Shown in pieces: positions 1 through 7,167 of a stretch of DNA of 35,176 nt. The stretch comes from a virus: positions 1-35,176 of the IMG/VR virus record IMGVR_UViG_3300007735_000657; one strand, 5' to 3'. The translations under genes were made by a program, and so were the position numbers. A model generated the notes under the pieces. That model searched no databases. It saw only the letters and a program-made list of their open reading frames with translations, and was not told the origin of the DNA. How positions within the stretch are numbered: the first letter of the stretch is position 1; each line of letters starts with the position of its first letter.

Positions 1-1
1 A

Positions 2-223
2 AAAATAATTCCAATTCAGGACATTCTCTTTCTTGTTCCTGATTTTGATGATGCTCCTGACTTCAATCTAAATCAAGGTATTACTCAATCTGGTAATTTT
101 ATTGGAAACAAAAAACCAACAAAATTATCAAAAGAAAAAGAAAAAGAACTCCTAGAGCTTCTACAAGAATTCTTTCCGGGTTCGAAACTAAAAATTTGGA
201 ATGGTAATCTAATAGTTCGATAA
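2..223 (+). CDS. 3' end of an unidentified protein (truncated by window start)
   Basis: An open frame enters from the left edge and ends at TAA 221-223, giving the last 73 residues of a protein. The visible part has an acidic stretch (PDFDDAPDF), a Lys/Glu-rich helix (KLSKEKEKELLELLQEF) and ends GNLIVR. I do not recognise the family. It points the same way as the late genes that follow and is separated from them by about 150 nt with a direct repeat and a late-type promoter, so it probably ends the preceding transcription unit. Confidence 0.6.
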   Translation, partial: KIIPIQDILFLVPDFDDAPDFNLNQGITQSGNFIGNKKPTKLSKEKEKELLELLQEFFPGSKLKIWNGNLIVR

Positions 224-230
224 TCTTTTC

Positions 231-355
231 ATGGGTCCCCTCCATAGGATTCCTCCCAAAATAAAAAAAGGAATCTTTTGGTTCTTCTTCATTGTCTTCT
301 CTGTTTGCTATCTGATTCCTATTTTGAAATCAATGGGTCCCCTTTGGTAGATTCC
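231..355. repeat. Two-copy direct repeat in the 224-374 intergenic gap
   Basis: ATGGGTCCCCT occurs at 231-241 and again at 333-343. In both copies it is followed after exactly six non-matching bases by GATTCC (248-253 and 350-355). The two copies are 102 bp apart and the second lies just before the promoter of the next gene. The core GGGTCCC is a near-palindrome. No gene is visible in the gap. The role is unknown: a protein-binding site or a remnant of a duplication are both possible. Confidence 0.6.
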
Positions 356-361
356 ATAGTT

Positions 362-369
362 CATAAATA
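362..369 (+). promoter_or_regulatory. T4-type late promoter CATAAATA
   Basis: CATAAATA differs from the T4 late consensus TATAAATA at one base. It ends 5 nt before the ATG at 375, the same geometry as five other late genes in this window. By T4 spacing, transcription would start on the A of the ATG. Confidence 0.6.
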
Positions 370-374
370 ATGTT

Positions 375-755
375 ATGAACAACAATTGGATTAAACAACT
401 ATCAAGAACCTACATCAATCTAACAGAAGAAGATAAAAAGGGAGATCCCAGAGGAGTAAATCCAGGAATGCGGGATACTACTGGACCATCTTCAGGTGGT
501 TCTAAAGAGGAATCATCCTTTTTTAATTTTTTAGATAGAAATCCAAATTACTTAACAAAAGCTTCTGCATCTACAGGCAATCCAGGAAATCCTCCTAAAC
601 CACCTAAGTTTAAACCAGGAAGAGGAAATAAATTTACTAAGCCAGAATGGGATAGCCAAAATGGACGTTGGATTATAAAAGAGGTAGATAGAAAAGGTAA
701 TGTTGTAAAAGAGTATTATTACGATCCAAAAACTGGTCAGTGGTACGGAGAATAA
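375..755 (+). CDS. Candidate internal virion protein with DPKTGQW motif
   Basis: 126 residues, not recognised as a named family. The N-terminus (MNNNWIKQLSRTYINLTE) is a short helix reaching Leu-Thr-Glu, compatible with a capsid-targeting peptide cut after (Leu/Ile)-x-Glu. The middle is Gly/Pro/Lys-rich and probably disordered. The C-terminus is a short beta-like repeat unit ending YYYDPKTGQWYGE. The same DPKTGQW occurs in the reverse-strand gene at 3698-4390. A late-type promoter ends 5 nt upstream and there is no Shine-Dalgarno sequence. Late expression and a place inside the head are inferences from the promoter, the start and the neighbours. Confidence 0.6.
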   Translation: MNNNWIKQLSRTYINLTEEDKKGDPRGVNPGMRDTTGPSSGGSKEESSFFNFLDRNPNYLTKASASTGNPGNPPKPPKFKPGRGNKFTKPEWDSQNGRWIIKEVDRKGNVVKEYYYDPKTGQWYGE

Positions 756-770
756 TTTTAATATTTTAAT

Positions 771-799
771 TTGACAAAACTCAAGACCTTCGATATGCT
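771..799 (+). promoter_or_regulatory. Possible sigma70-like promoter in the 756-858 gap
   Basis: TTGACA (771-776) is followed after 17 nt by TATGCT (794-799), which matches TATAAT at four of six positions. Downstream lie two weak hairpins: TCGC/GCGA, and AACAA/TTGTT just before the late promoter at 846. No coding frame fits the gap. It could be an early promoter reading into the next gene or a small RNA start; the -10 is poor, so confidence is low. Confidence 0.25.
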
Positions 800-845
800 T
801 CGCTGTGTAGGCGATCAACAAGAAATATTGTTTAATTGTTATTAA

Positions 846-853
846 TATAAATA
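846..853 (+). promoter_or_regulatory. T4-type late promoter TATAAATA
   Basis: This is an exact match to the T4 late consensus and ends 5 nt before the ATG at 859. By T4 geometry the mRNA would begin at the start codon. Confidence 0.75.
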
Positions 854-858
854 TCTTC

Positions 859-1251
859 ATGGATATTAGACTATTTCTTGGTTACTTAAAGGAAAAACAA
901 AATAATAATTTTGAGATGACTTCTTTTGCAAATGAAAGAAGATCTAGATCATTTTTATCACCAAGATCATTATACGAATCTCAATTTGAGGTTTGGCGTA
1001 GCATGGCAGGATCTGCAATGTCTAGAGGATTGCATTTAAAACCATTCCATACGCTAACAGATGAAGAGAAACATCAATTAGGGCAAGATGCCAAATACAT
1101 TGGTACGCATTCGGGCTTTTCTATAACTGATGATCATACTAGTGATCCTCAATTCATGAGAGGATACACAGGTAAAAAATTTATAAGTACTGATAGACAA
1201 CCTTCTGGTATTGCAAGATTTACAGAATTTTTATCAAGATCTAGAGTTTAA
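859..1251 (+). CDS. Small late protein, candidate internal head protein
   Basis: 130 residues, not recognised. The start MDIRLFLGYLKEKQ has the hydrophobic-then-Leu-x-Glu pattern of T4 capsid-targeting peptides, with a possible protease cut after YLKE. The remainder is Arg/Ser-rich (RRSRSFLSPRS) and mildly basic with no clear domain. The start is fixed by the perfect late promoter ending 5 nt upstream; no Shine-Dalgarno is present. The next gene starts one base after its stop, so the two are probably co-translated. Confidence 0.65.
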   Translation: MDIRLFLGYLKEKQNNNFEMTSFANERRSRSFLSPRSLYESQFEVWRSMAGSAMSRGLHLKPFHTLTDEEKHQLGQDAKYIGTHSGFSITDDHTSDPQFMRGYTGKKFISTDRQPSGIARFTEFLSRSRV

Positions 1252-1252
1252 T

Positions 1253-2956
1253 ATGCTAAGTAATAAAGCTTATATTTTAAGAACATTGTTGAATGAAGCA
1301 AAGGCTTCTAAAAAATCACAATCTGGTCAAACTTCAACACATCGTCATTCTGTTCAAGCACAAATTGCAGCTGCATCAGCAGATGATGAATTTGTACCAT
1401 ATTCATTTCAAACACCTTCTGGACAAACAATTGACGTATCAGAGCCACCAGAAGAATATACAGCTCAATTTGAACCAGTAACTGGTCTTGCCACACCCGG
1501 ACAAGAAGAAGCGCATGGTAAAAAATTAGCAAGAATCAAAGAAATTTTAGGATCTTATTCTGCTAAAATTTTACCCGGAGCAGAAGGAAAAAGAAAAGAG
1601 ACTGTAGTTTATGGTCAATTGGACGGAAAACAAATGTTTACTCCTCCAACCATTGGTAAACCAGCAGCAATTTCAACTAGAACTGGCGGAAAAGGCCACA
1701 ATGAAGATTGGGATGATCATATTAAAGCTGGAATGCAACATGCATGGAAGTTATTTACTACTGATCGACAAGCTTTTAAAAGATTGCACAGAGAAGCTAG
1801 AGATTTAGCTCCTGGTCTGGATGTTTGGTCAGTCAGTCCAAAAACAGAGGCAACTACGGAAGAAGATCCAACAGTTCATAATTATGCAATTTATGCTCCT
1901 CCAGCAGATACTGGTAGAGTAGAAAGAAGAACTACTTGCGCTCATTGTAGTGTTGGATGTAAAGGTGCTTGCCTTTCACAATCTGGACATGCTTCTTTGA
2001 CAAAAGCTGTTCCTCTCTCAAGATTAAAGAGAGGGCATTTACAGCACATGGCTCCTGCACATTTCGGTGCTTTGATGTTAGCAGAAATGATGGGTCATCA
2101 GAAAAAGGCATCTGGTACAAAAGGACATGTAGTAGCATGGCGACCAAACGGAACAACAGATCAACCATATCATGATTGGATTCCAGAATTATTCCATAAA
2201 GATAAAATGGTAAAAAATAAACAAGGAGTGAGAGTCATGACACAGAAACATGCTCCTATGTTTGCTGGATCATATTCATATGCATATACTGCTGTTCCAG
2301 AAATTCGTAGCAATTTTGCAAATGTTACTCACTCATTTAAAGAAACAAAACATAGTATTTCATCTGGAATTGATCATATCTTAGGAGGAAAAACTTCTTC
2401 ATGGCTTCCGATTGCAACTAAATCAGAAAGTAATTTACCAGAAGGAATAATTTTCCACAGAAGAAAATCTCCAACAGATCCTGGAGAATTGATTGTTTCT
2501 CCCGCAATAAATGGAAATAGAAGTGATAATAGACCAGTAGATCATGTAACATCTTTAAGAGATCCACATGTAAGAAATATTAGAGCTGCTTCAAAGGCAT
2601 TAACATCAGCAGGATTTAAAGTTACTCCAGGAACAGTTGCGGTAGGAACAACTAAAGTGCCAAAGAACAAAAAGGGATCTAATAGAGTTCTTGGTCATGG
2701 TCTTAAAACAGGATTTTTAAGAGATCCAAAATCAGTTCCTTCGCAGCAAATATTAGCAAAACTACCAAAAGAATTGCAGGGTCTTAGATGGCACTATTTT
2801 GAGCATATAGAATCTCCTCCACAAGGTTCACCTCAAGGACAATCAACAGCACCTATTCAGGTATCAGTTTCTGCTAAACAAAAAACAACAAACGAAAGTT
2901 ATTGTCCATCATGTGATCCTCTTTATGATTATATTTTCTCATACATAAATAATTAA
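1253..2956 (+). CDS. Large late protein with CxxC-x3-C-x3-C cluster, candidate internal virion protein
   Basis: 567 residues from the ATG that follows the previous stop by one base; an upstream in-frame ATG at 1211 lies inside the previous gene and is less likely. The N-terminus (MLSNKAYILRTLLNEAKAS) looks like a capsid-targeting peptide with a cut site LLNE|A. A Cys cluster at residues 229, 232, 236 and 240 (CAHCSVGCKGACLSQSG) resembles the Cys motif of the phage Gene-product-88 family. The later stretch with INGNRSDNRPVDH and IRAASKAL also recalls that family, but this is a weak by-eye match. The cluster could bind Zn or Fe-S. No catalytic residues can be assigned. Confidence 0.65.
   Translation: MLSNKAYILRTLLNEAKASKKSQSGQTSTHRHSVQAQIAAASADDEFVPYSFQTPSGQTIDVSEPPEEYTAQFEPVTGLATPGQEEAHGKKLARIKEILGSYSAKILPGAEGKRKETVVYGQLDGKQMFTPPTIGKPAAISTRTGGKGHNEDWDDHIKAGMQHAWKLFTTDRQAFKRLHREARDLAPGLDVWSVSPKTEATTEEDPTVHNYAIYAPPADTGRVERRTTCAHCSVGCKGACLSQSGHASLTKAVPLSRLKRGHLQHMAPAHFGALMLAEMMGHQKKASGTKGHVVAWRPNGTTDQPYHDWIPELFHKDKMVKNKQGVRVMTQKHAPMFAGSYSYAYTAVPEIRSNFANVTHSFKETKHSISSGIDHILGGKTSSWLPIATKSESNLPEGIIFHRRKSPTDPGELIVSPAINGNRSDNRPVDHVTSLRDPHVRNIRAASKALTSAGFKVTPGTVAVGTTKVPKNKKGSNRVLGHGLKTGFLRDPKSVPSQQILAKLPKELQGLRWHYFEHIESPPQGSPQGQSTAPIQVSVSAKQKTTNESYCPSCDPLYDYIFSYINN
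2944..2951 (+). promoter_or_regulatory. Late-type promoter CATAAATA with a short leader
   Basis: CATAAATA lies at the end of the preceding gene, 14 nt before the ATG at 2966. An AAGGA Shine-Dalgarno (2955-2959) lies between, so this gene could have a short conventional leader, unlike the 5-nt cases. Confidence 0.4.
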
Positions 2957-2965
2957 GGAAATAAT

Positions 2966-3631
2966 ATGTCAACATTTATCTACACACTACAAAGAAAAAT
3001 TCAAGAATTACAAAATTTTAAATATAATTTGATTAATGAAAATAATGATTTAAGATTAAGACTACAAATGATGACTGAGGCCGATACTGGAGATGATGGC
3101 GGCAGAGGACCAGAAGTATCAGGCGTAGAACAACAAGCACAGACATACCAAGGACAAGGTGGTATGTCAGCTTACGATGTAAGAACAGTCAACAATCCAA
3201 TGCATTATTATACTGGATTTCAAGTTACTAATCCTCCCTTTGCATTACCAAATATTTGGTCCACTTATGTTTATAATGAAGATGGAGGCACTTTACTGAT
3301 TCCATATGCTTATTATAGCGATCATACACAAGTAGGATGGCAAGTTCCTAGCTTGACTCCTAATATGATAGGACAAATTGTTGCTCTAAATCTTCTTCAT
3401 AATCCACAATTTAGTTTTAACAATTTTGAAAGTGCTAATCAAATTTATACAGCATTCAAACAAGCAATTATGAGTCTACCTGTAGGATATGGGGATACGC
3501 CAATTGTACAACAATTCTTAACAGTAACCTCAAGTCCAAACTTTAGACAATGGGTAAGTTCTGGATTAAATAGCGTAACTCAAAGAGATTCCAATGGAGT
3601 TTGGGATATGAGCGCACGCTGGCCATTTTGA
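2966..3631 (+). CDS. Late protein of unknown function with N-terminal coiled coil
   Basis: 221 residues. Residues 1-40 form a helical, probably coiled-coil segment (LQRKIQELQNF and following). A Gly/Gln-rich acidic linker follows, then a Tyr/Trp/Asn-rich domain with TVNNPMHYYTGFQV and WQVPSLTPNMIGQ that looks like a beta-rich structural fold. MMTE|AD near residue 38 is a possible prohead-protease site. AAGGA seven bases upstream supports the start. It is the last forward gene before a bidirectional terminator. No family is recognised; virion location is inferred from the late cluster. Confidence 0.65.
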   Translation: MSTFIYTLQRKIQELQNFKYNLINENNDLRLRLQMMTEADTGDDGGRGPEVSGVEQQAQTYQGQGGMSAYDVRTVNNPMHYYTGFQVTNPPFALPNIWSTYVYNEDGGTLLIPYAYYSDHTQVGWQVPSLTPNMIGQIVALNLLHNPQFSFNNFESANQIYTAFKQAIMSLPVGYGDTPIVQQFLTVTSSPNFRQWVSSGLNSVTQRDSNGVWDMSARWPF

Positions 3632-3648
3632 TAATTAAATGAAGAAAT

Positions 3649-3676
3649 AAAAAAGGCCCTGAAAGGGGCCTTTTTT
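3649..3676. terminator. Bidirectional intrinsic terminator with GAAA tetraloop
   Basis: Stem GGCCCT/GGGGCC closed by a GAAA loop, flanked by six A and six T. It works on either strand and sits between convergent genes ending at 3631 and 3698. Confidence 0.9.
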
Positions 3677-3697
3677 ATTAAAAATATAAATTTTATT

Positions 3698-4390
3698 TTA
3701 TGGAAGAGGTACTGTATCTGTTATAGTAAATGTATCTATTGTTTGATTTGTAACAGCATTTATTATAGCTATTCCAAATGATAATTGGTTACCTTCTGCT
3801 GTAAACGCACCATGGTCGGACGAATAAATAAATTGTGATGTAGGATTAGGGGGTGGAGTAAAAGGAGCTGCTGGAACAGTATAAGTATCAGATTCATCAT
3901 TTACACTAGCAGCCTTCAAATCAAATGTTATTCTAAGACTTAATGAAGTAAAAGCATTAAATAAAAGTACTGCTGTATTTGGAGTAAAATCCTCTACATT
4001 TTTACTGATAAGTTTTAATTTTATTTGTACTGGTTGATTATGAGTTTGTGTAAAATATCTGATTTCTGATGGAGTTTCATCTCCATTTTCTACTATAAAA
4101 TCATCAATAGGATTTGCTAATGCTACTCCTCCAAGCGTTGCAGCAAATCCTAAAGTATAAACTGGAGTTACAGATGATTTATTTTTACCGCCATTACCTT
4201 CTTCTCCATACCCCCCAAATGCATTCATCGCTTCTTGTACAAAAAATTGTTCATTTAGACTTCTTCCGTTGTTTATCCATTGCCCAGTTTTTGGATCTTG
4301 GATATAATGAGAACCTAGAAAATCGACATATTCATTTAGACCCTTAGAGTTCTTTTTAAAATTACCAAATTGTCTAAGAAAATTGTTCAT
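3698..4390 (-). CDS. Reverse-strand late protein with DPKTGQW motif
   Basis: 230 residues from the ATG at 4390; an in-frame ATG at 4426 would overlap the divergent gene and is less likely. The N-terminus MNNFLRQFGNFKK is a short hydrophobic/basic helix. Around residue 37 is QDPKTGQWINNG, shared with the gene at 375-755, and RSLNE follows as a possible protease site. A Gly-rich linker leads to a beta-rich C-terminal domain with a Pro-rich patch. It could be an internal head or decoration protein. It is divergent from the transglycosylase-like gene with only 18 bp between start codons. The family is not recognised. Confidence 0.65.
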   Translation of the reverse strand: MNNFLRQFGNFKKNSKGLNEYVDFLGSHYIQDPKTGQWINNGRSLNEQFFVQEAMNAFGGYGEEGNGGKNKSSVTPVYTLGFAATLGGVALANPIDDFIVENGDETPSEIRYFTQTHNQPVQIKLKLISKNVEDFTPNTAVLLFNAFTSLSLRITFDLKAASVNDESDTYTVPAAPFTPPPNPTSQFIYSSDHGAFTAEGNQLSFGIAIINAVTNQTIDTFTITDTVPLP

Positions 4391-4408
4391 ATGAACTATA
4401 TATTTAAA
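4391..4408. promoter_or_regulatory. Compact divergent late promoter region (18 bp)
   Basis: Only 18 bp separate the start codons of two divergent genes. They contain CTATATATTTAAA on the plus strand and AATATATA, six bases before the ATG, on the minus strand. Both are degenerate late-type octamers (about five or six of eight matches). Two overlapping late promoters in this space would leave almost no untranslated leader on either side. Confidence 0.4.
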
Positions 4409-5140
4409 ATGCGTACATTTAAACAATATCTAGCAGAACGAAAATTAATGATGGGTGCTGCTCTAGCTGGTACTTTGCTAGGCGGTACAGCAGCACTAAT
4501 TAAAAAACAAACAGAAAATTTACCAGTACAACAATCGCCATCGTTAACTGTTACTCCTAGAGCCACAAATGCAAATCAAGCTACTACTACAGTAACTACA
4601 ACTGAACAACCTACTACACAGGCCACAAAAACACAATATACTCCATCTCATCCTGTGGTTGGAAGTTTATTAAATGCGTTTTCTCAGGCAGAACATAGAG
4701 GTACTGGTGTAGTGGATTATAGAATACACAATCCAAAACATGCAATTAGAACTAAAGCTGGTGAAGGAACATCTTCTGCTTGGGGAGTTTTTCAAATTAC
4801 TGGTTCTACTGCCAGAGATTTTGTAACAAGAAAACCACATTTATTTGATGACGAGACTAAAAAATATGCATTAAAATTTGCAGATATAGGAAAGCAAATG
4901 TTAAATGCGCCGAAAAATCATCCTACTTTAGGGTTGGGTAGACCTACTCCTTTAGCAAATCCAAATGAGCATCATCTTTATTTAAAAATGTCTGATGCTA
5001 TTCTTCGTGGTATGATGGATGATATGAAGATAAAATGGAAAGATGGAATAGACGATAGAGAATTGCCTAAAATAACTAAGAGATTTCGTGGAGAAGACGA
5101 AAAAGTGTATCTTGATACAGTTAAACTACACATGAGGTAA
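4409..5140 (+). CDS. Virion lytic transglycosylase-like protein with candidate capsid-targeting start
   Basis: 243 residues from the ATG at 4409. Residues 1-10 are MRTFKQYLAE, very close in pattern to the T4 capsid-targeting peptide, with a cut expected after YLAE. Residues 14-31 are hydrophobic and could insert in a membrane. A Thr/Gln-rich linker follows to about residue 80. The C-terminal domain has AEHRG with candidate catalytic Glu95, and SSAWGVFQITGSTA (122-135), which resembles the SLT lysozyme-like motif (SxxGxxQI). The likely role is local opening of peptidoglycan during infection. Domain assignment is by motif, so moderate. An earlier in-frame ATG at 4370 overlaps the divergent gene. 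Confidence 0.65.
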   Translation: MRTFKQYLAERKLMMGAALAGTLLGGTAALIKKQTENLPVQQSPSLTVTPRATNANQATTTVTTTEQPTTQATKTQYTPSHPVVGSLLNAFSQAEHRGTGVVDYRIHNPKHAIRTKAGEGTSSAWGVFQITGSTARDFVTRKPHLFDDETKKYALKFADIGKQMLNAPKNHPTLGLGRPTPLANPNEHHLYLKMSDAILRGMMDDMKIKWKDGIDDRELPKITKRFRGEDEKVYLDTVKLHMR

Positions 5141-5142
5141 AT

Positions 5143-5613
5143 ATGTTAGCTGATAAATTTTGGATAAATCCAAAGGGACAGATACTTTGGGTTGTTGATA
5201 ATTATGAAGATTGTATCTTAGATAATTTAGAATTTTTTAATCTCAACAAAGAAAATGCAATTTGCAAAAATGCATATAAACTTGCATTTATTGAAGGAGA
5301 ATTAACAGATGAATGTCTAATTCTTAGATCTTCGATATTAAATCATCTATATGAAAGTTTAAATAAAATTAAAGATCATATTTCTGATATAAACAAAGTA
5401 GAATTTCATCTATTAATTGATAATAAAATTATGGTTCGTTCTTTATGCGGTAAAAAAGAAATAGATTTGTTTTTAACAGAAAGAATATTTGCAAGAAGTG
5501 GCAAATATATCCAATTTGAGATAAAAGAACAAAAAACATTTTTACATAATTTAACATCAATTATACATAAATTGTATGCTAAAAAGACCAAATCCAACCT
5601 TATCTCCAAGTAG
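5143..5613 (+). CDS. Unidentified 156-residue late protein
   Basis: The gene starts two bases after the previous stop, with GAGGT as a Shine-Dalgarno overlapping that stop. The protein is mixed alpha/beta: an N-terminal beta strand pair (WINPKGQILWVVDN), acidic helices, then LLIDNKIMVRSLCGKKEIDLFL and a basic tail (KLYAKKTKSNLISK). I see no catalytic motif, signal or membrane segment. Its 3' end overlaps the next gene by 38 nt in another frame. It probably belongs to the same late unit as its neighbours. Confidence 0.6.
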   Translation: MLADKFWINPKGQILWVVDNYEDCILDNLEFFNLNKENAICKNAYKLAFIEGELTDECLILRSSILNHLYESLNKIKDHISDINKVEFHLLIDNKIMVRSLCGKKEIDLFLTERIFARSGKYIQFEIKEQKTFLHNLTSIIHKLYAKKTKSNLISK

Positions 5614-6325
5614 ATTCAAATCTAAAGATATTAAAAGTTTATTAGAAACAGTTAAATCTGTTGCTAATAGAAGTCTATTGAATGAGTTTGGAATTGCTGG
5701 AGGACCACAAACTTCAACTAGTTCGCCAAGTGATCCATTACTGGATTTTCAAAGAAAAAAAAGACCTCTTGGTGGTCTTGAGGTTCCAGGATCTGATGTA
5801 GAACAAGAACCAGAAGCACCAGAAACACCAGAAGCAGAAACATCTACTACAGGTTTCGGATCAGGAAAACAACAAGAAACAAGTCCTACTAGACCTTCTG
5901 GAACACCAGCTACTTTATTGGGATCTGCATCCAAAGGATATAGAGGAACAAAATCAGGTTTCCAGACATCATCTTTTGCTGGGCAATCAAATATGGATGC
6001 TGTTAAAGCAGGATTAGGTTCACAAGCAGGACAATTTGGAAATGTTGGTGGAAAACCAAATCCCGGAATGGATTATCGTGCAGGAGCCTACTATATGCTA
6101 ACTGAACCAATGGCACAAGCCACAGCTGCTAAAGCTGGTGCTGCATTAGCTGGCAGCTTAGAAAAATTAGGTGCTGGAACTGGAACTGTAGGAAATATAT
6201 TAGGAACAGCTGCAACTGCACTTGGTATAGATGCAATTGCCGAACCTATAGGACAAGCTACAGGTACAAAGCCAGTAAGTGTTACTCAGAAACCAAGCAC
6301 AAAGCCACCAAAACCACTGAGATAA
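5576..6325 (+). CDS. Gly/Ala/Pro-rich candidate internal virion protein
   Basis: 249 residues. The N-terminus is basic (MLKRPNPTLSPSRFKSKD) followed by a helix ending NRSLLNE|FG at about residues 33-39, a good Leu-x-Glu prohead-protease site. Then comes a long low-complexity Pro/Glu/Thr/Ser region and a C-terminal Ala/Gly-rich helix region (residues ~175-225) that is hydrophobic enough to be membrane-active. The end is Lys/Pro-rich (STKPPKPLR). No Shine-Dalgarno is visible; it overlaps the preceding gene by 38 nt, suggesting coupled translation. Function is unknown; packaging in the head is inferred. Confidence 0.6.
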   Translation: MLKRPNPTLSPSRFKSKDIKSLLETVKSVANRSLLNEFGIAGGPQTSTSSPSDPLLDFQRKKRPLGGLEVPGSDVEQEPEAPETPEAETSTTGFGSGKQQETSPTRPSGTPATLLGSASKGYRGTKSGFQTSSFAGQSNMDAVKAGLGSQAGQFGNVGGKPNPGMDYRAGAYYMLTEPMAQATAAKAGAALAGSLEKLGAGTGTVGNILGTAATALGIDAIAEPIGQATGTKPVSVTQKPSTKPPKPLR

Positions 6326-6326
6326 T

Positions 6327-6983
6327 ATGGCAAGTGCTGCCAGATCTGCTAGACGCAGACAAGAAAGAGAACAAAGAAAAGCTAATAAGCGCGCTGCTTT
6401 AGCGCAACAAAGCACCGTTGGTTTAAAACCAATTGGTGTTTTTTCTTCTTTTATACAAACTGTTACAGAAACTACAGAAAAATCTTTAAGAAGATTAAAT
6501 AATAATATTCTTAATATTTTTGGAAAAGGTGAAACAGAAATAGTAGAAGAAATACAATCTACTATGAAAGTCGGAGATCTTTTAGATCCCGGAGATATAG
6601 AACTAAAAGGAATTGATGAAGCATTTGGTGTTGTTGAAGAAGAAAAGCAGAATGAAAAAGAAAACACAACACTAAAAGTAAATAAAGTAAAAAAGATAGT
6701 TAAAAGAAAATTTTCTAAACCAAGTGTTTATAGATTAATCGAATCTTTGGGAAATTACATTTGTACTGTGGATTTTATTCGTATAACAAATCCTCAAGTA
6801 GAGAGAATAATGAAATGTAGTACAGATGGAAATTATGTACCAAATATGGTCGATGGAAAACTTGGTTCTTATGGTGGTAGAATAATAGTTTGGGATTTTG
6901 AAAAAAGAGGATATAGAAGTTTTTATGCTAATAGAGTAATACAGATTTCTTACGAAGAAGAAATCTATGAAGATGAGGAATAG
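6327..6983 (+). CDS. Basic N-terminus, acidic C-terminus protein of unknown function
   Basis: 218 residues, starting one base after the previous stop. Residues 1-25 are strongly basic (SARRRQEREQRKANKRAA), which could bind DNA. The centre is a charged helical linker, and residues ~130-205 form a compact domain with YICTVDFIRITNPQVERIMKC (split here only by reading) and YGGRIIVWDF. The tail is acidic (EEEIYEDEE). No homologue is recognised. Opposite charge at the two ends would suit contact with packaged DNA and with a protein partner, but that is speculation. Confidence 0.6.
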   Translation: MASAARSARRRQEREQRKANKRAALAQQSTVGLKPIGVFSSFIQTVTETTEKSLRRLNNNILNIFGKGETEIVEEIQSTMKVGDLLDPGDIELKGIDEAFGVVEEEKQNEKENTTLKVNKVKKIVKRKFSKPSVYRLIESLGNYICTVDFIRITNPQVERIMKCSTDGNYVPNMVDGKLGSYGGRIIVWDFEKRGYRSFYANRVIQISYEEEIYEDEE

Positions 6984-6996
6984 CCATACATAAATT

Positions 6997-7167
6997 ATGG
7001 CTAGATCAGACAATCACGATCTTGATATAGTAATCTTTGAAGCTAAAAAAGTTATTGATTGCTATGAAAAATATCTTTTAGATGTTGCTGATTGGAGAGA
7101 GCTAGCAAAAATTATGAAGATATTGGCAGAGACTATTGAAAAAATAGAGGAAAAAAGAAAGAGATGA
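6997..7167 (+). CDS. Small helical protein (56 residues)
   Basis: An open frame runs from ATG 6997 to TGA 7165-7167. It is predicted all-helical, with IVIFEAKKVIDCYEKY and a charged C-terminus (ETIEKIEEKRKR). Its stop overlaps the next start in an ATGA arrangement, typical of co-translated genes, and it fills the gap between two late genes in frame. Function unknown. Confidence 0.5.
   Translation: MARSDNHDLDIVIFEAKKVIDCYEKYLLDVADWRELAKIMKILAETIEKIEEKRKR

Noticed and set aside
248-278. GATTCC/GGAATC inverted repeat as a terminator after the first partial gene.
   Set aside because: The 6-bp stem is weak, its AT-rich loop is about 16 nt, and the downstream T tract is short.
6988-6999. CATAAATT before the small gene at 6997 as a late promoter.
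   Set aside because: It runs directly into the ATG without the 5-nt gap seen elsewhere, and the gene lies within a continuous late unit.
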